Source: Enterococcus sulfureus ATCC 49903 (GTDB lineage Bacteria; Bacillota; Bacilli; Lactobacillales; Enterococcaceae). From it: a stretch of DNA of 64,000 bases. The stretch lies in the NCBI RefSeq assembly GCF_000407605.1, contig NZ_ASWO01000001.1:124001-188000 (forward strand), written 5' to 3'. Each line of letters opens with the position of its first letter. Position 1 is the first letter of the stretch. The position numbers and the translations under genes were made by a program. This document shows, one piece after another, positions 59,421-64,000 of the stretch. The notes below the pieces were generated by a model. The model made no database searches and was not told the DNA's origin. It saw only the letters and a list, made by a program, of their open reading frames with translations.

Positions 59421-60002
59421 ATGAGCCAAGAACTAGAAATCGAATTTAAAACTTTATTAGAAGAAGAAACGTATACTCGCTTACGTCAAGATTTTCCAAC
59501 AAGTACGTGTTACAAACAGACCAATTATTATTTCGATACACCAGATTTCCAATTAAAACAGCTTGGTTGTGGACTACGCATTCGTGTTTTTGACACTTAT
59601 GGAGAATTAACGTTAAAATCTCCACAAACTACGGGCTTACTCGAAACTACCGATCGCTTAACACTTGAAGAACTGACCGATTATCTTGAACACGATACGA
59701 TCAAACCAAACGGAGAAGTCGCGACGTATTTAAAAAAACTAGCCATCGAGGCTAACGCTGTACATTGTTTTGCTGATTTGGCGACGACTCGGTGTGAGAT
59801 CACACTTGAAGAAGGCTTATTGGCATTAGACGAAAGTCGATACGGTACTAGTGGACATGATTACGAATTAGAATTAGAAGTCGATGCCAAACACGCAGAT
59901 GATGAACATTTTTATGCCTTTTTAAAAAAATATAACATCGTGTATCAACCTGCTCAAAATAAGATCCAAAGGGCATTTGCGGAACGTAAAAAAAACCAAT
60001 AG
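59421..60002 (+). CDS. CYTH-domain protein (YjbK-like)
   Basis: 193 residues. Begins MSQELEIEFKTLLEEETY, with the EIEFK signature and late LELEVDAKHADDEHF and KIQRAFAE. CYTH proteins hydrolyse triphosphates; the group next to relQ is probably a tripolyphosphatase-like enzyme (inference). ATG at 59421 after AAAGGAG. The last codons lie in the terminator. Confidence 0.85.
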   Translation: MSQELEIEFKTLLEEETYTRLRQDFPTSTCYKQTNYYFDTPDFQLKQLGCGLRIRVFDTYGELTLKSPQTTGLLETTDRLTLEELTDYLEHDTIKPNGEVATYLKKLAIEANAVHCFADLATTRCEITLEEGLLALDESRYGTSGHDYELELEVDAKHADDEHFYAFLKKYNIVYQPAQNKIQRAFAERKKNQ

Positions 60003-60022
60003 CCCACGCTATTGGTTTTTTC
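59990..60022. terminator. bidirectional terminator
   Basis: Stem AAAACCAATAGC and complement, loop CCAC, A and T runs. Confidence 0.9.
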
Positions 60023-60025
60023 GTC

Positions 60026-61837
60026 TTACAAAGTTTCAATCAATGCTTCAAGCTCATCTAAGCGTTTTTCAAATACCGTAAAGGCATTTTCGATATACGC
60101 AGCTTTCGTCATATCTACTCCAGCTTTTTTCATCACGTCAACAGGGTAATCACTTGAGCCTGCTTTAAGATAGGTCAAATAATTTTCTAGAGCTTTTGGC
60201 CCCTCGTGTAAAATCTTTTCAGCTAAAGTCGCTGCAGCAGAAAATCCTGTTGCGTATTGGAACACGTAATAATTATAGTAAAAATGTGGGATACGTGACC
60301 ATTCTAAACGGATCTCCGGATCTTTTGCCAATGCTTCTCCATAATATTTATGGTTTAACGCGCCATAACTTTCACTTAAAAAGTCTGCAGTCAACGGTGT
60401 ACCTTTTGCATCTTCTTCATGCATGAAATGCTCGAATTCAGCAAATTGTGTTTGACGGAAAACGGTTCCTTTAAACCCATCCAAATAATGATTTAAGACA
60501 TACGCACGTACCTTAGGGTCTGTTTCTGTTTTCAATAGATACTCCGTCAGTAAGTTCTCATTAGTTGTTGAAGCGATCTCAGCTAAGAAAATCGGATAAT
60601 CCCCATACACATACTCTTGATTCGTACGTGTAAAGTAGCTGTGTACACTATGTCCCATTTCATGAACTAAGGTAAACAATTGGTCCAATGTATCGTGCCA
60701 GTTCATTAAAATATACGGTTTGGTATCGTATGCACCAGATGAATACGCACCGCTACGTTTGCCTTTATTTTCGACCACATCGATCCAACGAGAATGGAAC
60801 GCTTCTTTAACTACCGCTAAATATTCATCACCCATTGGTGCTAATGCTTCGATTGCCTTTTCTACTGCTTGCTCATACGTATACGTAATTGGTGCTTCAC
60901 CTAATAACGGTGTATATACGTCATACATGTGTAACTCGTCAACAGCCAACAAGCGTTTACGTAGTTTCATATAGCGATGCAATAATGGTAAATTTTGATT
61001 CACGACGTCGACTAAAGTATCATACACTGCTTCTGGCACATGGTTATTGCTTAACGCTGCTTGTCGTGCACTTTCGTAATGACGCGCATTTGCTTTAAAA
61101 TTGTGTGCTTTCACATTTGTACTCAATGTCGAGGCAAAAGTGTGCTTGAATTGTCCGTAAACTTCATATAAACCTTTAAATGCATCTTCACGTACTTGAC
61201 GGTTCGTATTTTCCATCAATTGTCCGTACACACCATGTGATAATTGTATCTCATTGCCATGTTCATCTTTGATGGTTGGAAACTGTAGATCTGCATTATT
61301 TAATACAGAAAAAATCGTACCTGGAGAACCAAAAATCTCCCCTGCACTAGCTAAAAGTGCTTCTTGTTCTGCTGGCAATACGTGCGCACGGGCAGCAACA
61401 AGCGTTTCGATATAATGACGATAGTGCTCTAATTTAGGCTCTTCTTTAACATAACGCGCAATAACATCGTCTGCTAAAGACAACACTTCTGGTTCAAACC
61501 AAGACAAACTTGCCGAAACTTGCGAAGCTAGACTGCTTGCTCGTGCATAAAGTGCTTGATACGTCGTATTGGTAGTGTCTTGGTCATTTTTTAAATGGCT
61601 GTAGACATATAATGTCTCTAATTTTCTAGAAATATCAAGGACATACGTTAACGCATCTAAAAAAGCCGTGGCGCCATTTGCTAATGTTCCTTTATATGAA
61701 TCGGCCGCTTTTACTTCTTCTAAAACGACTGCATAAGCTTCTTCAAAAGCTTGATCATCGGCAAAAATCGATGTCAAATCCCAAGTGGCATGTTCTGGTA
61801 CCTGTTCTCTTGTTGGCAATTGCGTTGTTTCTGACAT
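60026..61837 (-). CDS. pepF: oligoendopeptidase F
   Basis: 603 residues. Cytoplasmic M3B metallopeptidase for short peptides. Zinc motif LVHEMGHSVHSYF (near 387) and FLAEIASTTNENLL; SRIPHFYYNYYVFQYATGFS near the C-terminus. ATG at 61837, after GGAGTG. Next to coiA as in other Lactobacillales. Confidence 0.95.
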   Translation of the reverse strand: MSETTQLPTREQVPEHATWDLTSIFADDQAFEEAYAVVLEEVKAADSYKGTLANGATAFLDALTYVLDISRKLETLYVYSHLKNDQDTTNTTYQALYARASSLASQVSASLSWFEPEVLSLADDVIARYVKEEPKLEHYRHYIETLVAARAHVLPAEQEALLASAGEIFGSPGTIFSVLNNADLQFPTIKDEHGNEIQLSHGVYGQLMENTNRQVREDAFKGLYEVYGQFKHTFASTLSTNVKAHNFKANARHYESARQAALSNNHVPEAVYDTLVDVVNQNLPLLHRYMKLRKRLLAVDELHMYDVYTPLLGEAPITYTYEQAVEKAIEALAPMGDEYLAVVKEAFHSRWIDVVENKGKRSGAYSSGAYDTKPYILMNWHDTLDQLFTLVHEMGHSVHSYFTRTNQEYVYGDYPIFLAEIASTTNENLLTEYLLKTETDPKVRAYVLNHYLDGFKGTVFRQTQFAEFEHFMHEEDAKGTPLTADFLSESYGALNHKYYGEALAKDPEIRLEWSRIPHFYYNYYVFQYATGFSAAATLAEKILHEGPKALENYLTYLKAGSSDYPVDVMKKAGVDMTKAAYIENAFTVFEKRLDELEALIETL

Positions 61838-61935
61838 ACTGTACACTCCTTTTTTTCACTTGCTTTCTGCATAAAATGATAATCATCTCATTTACTAACA
61901 GAATACTCTCATTTTAGCACAAGAAAAAAGGTTCG

Positions 61936-62874
61936 TCATGAAAAAGTCCTTTTTGACAATCGAATACACTCTAAAAAAAATGCGTGCAAGACGACTTCTC
62001 GATCTAAAAATGGATAGGTCCACGATATGACTTCATTCGTCATCAGCGCGCGCCATTCAACATAGGAAGCTGCTTTTAAAAACAATATCCGATAATACAA
62101 CACAGCATGTTCAAACAACAGTCCAAATGTGCTTTCTTGATAGATCCACTCTGCTAAATAACATAAATGTTGATTGTGTTGATAACATTTTCCTTGTAAC
62201 TGTACGATATCTTTACGCTTTGTCGCCAATTGTTGTTGTAGCCACTCGCTATAAGAAAATCGTGAAGATCGTCGAGTGGATTTGACACTTTTTTGTTGTT
62301 GTCGTGTCAAATTAGTAGCAATTTTTTGATAAGACAATCCTGTTTCGTACGACCAGTGTACGTAGCGAAAGAGTAAAAAATGTTGATGGGTTACATCTAG
62401 ACCATACAAATAAAACCCTTTTTTAGCTTCAAATTGCAAACAAGCTTTTTGTAATTGTGTGAGTTTATGTTCTGGCTGTAACGCTTTACCGAATATCCAA
62501 ACCGGCTGATACCCACTGGCTAAATAGCCATAGGTTCGTTCTAAAAAACGAGGAAATGACAATGGACTACATTGAAATTCAAGTGCACGAATTTCCCACA
62601 ACAAATCGGCACGTTGTTTTAATTCAGGTAAATAAACTTCTAATTGAAATTGCGGGAAAAACAGTTGCAATAACACCTTTCCGGCTAGATGTTCAGGTGT
62701 TTCTGCTTCACTGGAAATACAAGTTGCCGTACTTTGATGTGCAAAATGAGGAATAATTTTTGTGCCAAGTTTCAAAATGACTTTGGTTTGACAGACGGGA
62801 CAACAATACGCTTTTTTACGATTTAAGTCGTGGTGTGCGACAATCAATTCAGATCCAAGTTGTGCAACTAGCAT
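61936..62874 (-). CDS. coiA: competence protein CoiA
   Basis: 312 residues. CoiA family (predicted nuclease-like). Cys pair CCPVC and PHFAH near the N-terminus, then LPELKQRADLLWEIRALEFQ-type core (RADLLW) and QCSPLS. CoiA acts in transformation in streptococci. ATG at 62874 after AAGGAG. A terminator separates it from mecA. Confidence 0.85.
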   Translation of the reverse strand: MLVAQLGSELIVAHHDLNRKKAYCCPVCQTKVILKLGTKIIPHFAHQSTATCISSEAETPEHLAGKVLLQLFFPQFQLEVYLPELKQRADLLWEIRALEFQCSPLSFPRFLERTYGYLASGYQPVWIFGKALQPEHKLTQLQKACLQFEAKKGFYLYGLDVTHQHFLLFRYVHWSYETGLSYQKIATNLTRQQQKSVKSTRRSSRFSYSEWLQQQLATKRKDIVQLQGKCYQHNQHLCYLAEWIYQESTFGLLFEHAVLYYRILFLKAASYVEWRALMTNEVISWTYPFLDREVVLHAFFLECIRLSKRTFS

Positions 62875-62903
62875 AAGCAATCTCCTTTTACACTTACATA
62901 CGC

Positions 62904-62932
62904 AAAAAAAACCAAATCAATTAAGATTTGGT
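62904..62932 (-). terminator. terminator between mecA and coiA
   Basis: Stem ACCAAATC/GATTTGGT, six-base loop, T7 on the minus strand. Confidence 0.85.
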
Positions 62933-62941
62933 CTTTTTTGA

Positions 62942-63673
62942 TTATTTTTTCGTATCCGGTGCAAAGTAAGTACGCAATGTTTCGAGTGCATCGTTTTCAA
63001 TAATCAACTCGCCGTGTTCTGCTAAGACATCATCCGTGATCGATACTTTACGACCGAATTCACCTAAATGTGCTGTGTAATTGCGAATTGCTTTTTCAGA
63101 TAGATCTTCATCTTCAAATTTCACTACCAAATAATACACGTGGTCCATCAAATATAGTGTTGAAGAGATATCATCGATCGTCACTTCGTTTGCCAACCAA
63201 ATCGCCAGTTCAAAATTGGCAAATTCAATGACTACGGGTTTATGTTCTTTAGGCAATTTACTTTTATCCACCTTGCCTTCTTCACTATCTAGTTTTTCAC
63301 TAAAGATTTTTTTGATCTCATCATCCGAAAGTTCTTCAAAAGCTTTGGTTGTGTCGATATTGTCATCGCTCTCCCACCATTCTGCTTCCGCTTCTTCTTT
63401 TTGGAAATCTTCAAATCCATCCATCGCATCTTGCGGGAGACTTTTACTAATAAACAATTCTAAGCCATCACCTTTTGGTAAGACTTGAAACGTTACGGCT
63501 TCGCTTCCTTTAAACTCATCATCAATATCTACTTCTTCTAAAATACTATAGAAAAAACTTTCAATTTCTTTTTGATTGCCTAACAAATCTAAAAAAGTGA
63601 ATCCTCTAGCAGCTAAATCTTCGCTTTTAATCAATACACGTATGGTATTTTCGTTAATATGCTCCATTTCCAT
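62942..63673 (-). CDS. mecA: adaptor protein MecA
   Basis: 243 residues. ClpC adaptor; N-terminal substrate domain (MEMEHINENTIRVLIKSEDL), acidic linker and C-terminal ClpC-binding domain. Targets competence regulators and other proteins for degradation. ATG at 63673, eight bases from AGGTG. Between spx and coiA. Confidence 0.94.
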   Translation of the reverse strand: MEMEHINENTIRVLIKSEDLAARGFTFLDLLGNQKEIESFFYSILEEVDIDDEFKGSEAVTFQVLPKGDGLELFISKSLPQDAMDGFEDFQKEEAEAEWWESDDNIDTTKAFEELSDDEIKKIFSEKLDSEEGKVDKSKLPKEHKPVVIEFANFELAIWLANEVTIDDISSTLYLMDHVYYLVVKFEDEDLSEKAIRNYTAHLGEFGRKVSITDDVLAEHGELIIENDALETLRTYFAPDTKK

Positions 63674-63730
63674 GTTAGCCACACCTCACTTTACCTATTT
63701 CTACTCTTAATGCCGAGTATCTTTAACTTT

Positions 63731-63758
63731 ATTCTACCGAATCCATGCTAAATGTAAA
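63731..63758 (-). promoter_or_regulatory. promoter of mecA
   Basis: TTTACA, 16-base spacer, TAGAAT on the minus strand. Confidence 0.7.
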
Positions 63759-63842
63759 GTAATTCCTCTTGTATTTAGTTGACAAATCGGTTCTCTTTTC
63801 CATTTAAGCATTACAGTATTTCGGTTTTTGAAACAAGGTACG

Positions 63843-63874
63843 AAAAAGGCAAGTGACGAGTCACTTGCCTTTTA
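63843..63874 (-). terminator. terminator of spx
   Basis: Arms AAAAGGCAAGTGAC and complement with a two-base centre; T run on the minus strand. Confidence 0.9.
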
Positions 63875-63882
63875 CTTAACTT

Positions 63883-64000
63883 TTACAAACCTGCCATCAA
63901 TTGCGCTTGACGCAATTCTAATTGGCGTACATCACGCGGCAAGAAACGACGAATTTCATCTTCATTGAATCCTACTTGTAAACGTTTCTCATCGACCATG
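63883..64000 (-). CDS. spx: Spx regulator, C-terminal part
   Basis: The last 38 residues of an Spx/ArsC-fold regulator that binds RNA polymerase alpha and handles disulfide stress. It reads [20 protein letters not shown] then [16 protein letters not shown], which matches the C-terminus of Spx. The N-terminus lies beyond the right edge. Upstream of mecA, as is usual. Confidence 0.92.
   Translation of the reverse strand, partial: MVDEKRLQVGFNEDEIRRFLPRDVRQLELRQAQLMAGL

Noticed and set aside
61871-61895. Fur box upstream of pepF
   Set aside because: Only the core AATGATAATCAT fits; the right half of the 7-1-7 repeat is lost and pepF is not an iron gene.
62895-62908. ComX (cin) box before coiA
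   Set aside because: TGCGTATG matches TACGAATA at only five of eight positions.

Overview
The window is a dense low-GC stretch of a Firmicutes chromosome, most likely from a member of the Lactobacillales close to Enterococcaceae. Signs of this are the spx-mecA-coiA-pepF order, the relQ-nadK-rluA-family-mgtE block next to a CYTH protein, the five-gene dltXABCD operon, a DltX peptide, CodY- and CcpA-type sites, and intrinsic terminators after nearly every transcription unit. I cannot name the species. A glycogen branching enzyme, a complete leuABCD operon and an archaeal-type ProRS are not typical of the best known enterococci. There is no prophage, insertion sequence or CRISPR array; this is mostly core genome.

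Layout. 1-3.6 kb: glgB (cut by the left edge), a VTT membrane protein, and the ribosomal operon rplU-prp-rpmA. 3.7-8.5 kb: leuA-leuB-leuC-leuD with a Leu-rich leader peptide, an attenuator and a CodY box. 8.6-15.1 kb: tRNA-Arg, a DUF915-type hydrolase, trmR, T-box-controlled proS, lplA, an MBL-fold hydrolase and an M42 peptidase. 15.2-22.6 kb: dltXABCD (teichoic acid D-alanylation) and a BceAB-type ABC transporter. 22.7-28.8 kb: nrdDG with NrdR boxes, dinB with a LexA-like box, and class III fbp. 28.9-35.6 kb: the conserved replication/repair cluster dnaX-ebfC-recR-tmk-darA-holB-ricT-yabA-rsmI. 35.7-40 kb: a three-gene SPFH / zinc-ribbon / TPM membrane operon and ilvE. 40-47 kb: a cold-shock gene, rplJL, rplKA, sdaAB-sdaAA, a lipoprotein hydrolase and rpmG-secE-nusG. 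47-50 kb: a CBS protein, queT with a preQ1-II riboswitch, a previously unassigned structured RNA with a cre site in its promoter, and a lipid kinase. 50-64 kb: recD2, a phosphatase, trmL with an unusual leader, rlmA, cutC, mgtE, an rluA-family gene, nadK, relQ, a CYTH gene, pepF, coiA, mecA and the C-terminus of spx.

How the parts work together. RNA-level control is the striking theme: a T-box (proS), peptide attenuation (leu), a preQ1-II switch (queT), ribosomal-protein leaders (L21, L10, and two copies of a sequence resembling the L1 site of 23S rRNA), internal terminators in rpmG-secE-nusG and yabA-rsmI, a multi-hairpin leader before trmL, and a free-standing RNA of about 190 nt whose promoter carries a perfect CcpA (cre) site. 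CodY-like 15-mers with one mismatch lie at both branched-chain amino acid units (leuA and ilvE). The RNA with the cre site and the trmL leader are the best candidates for something undescribed.
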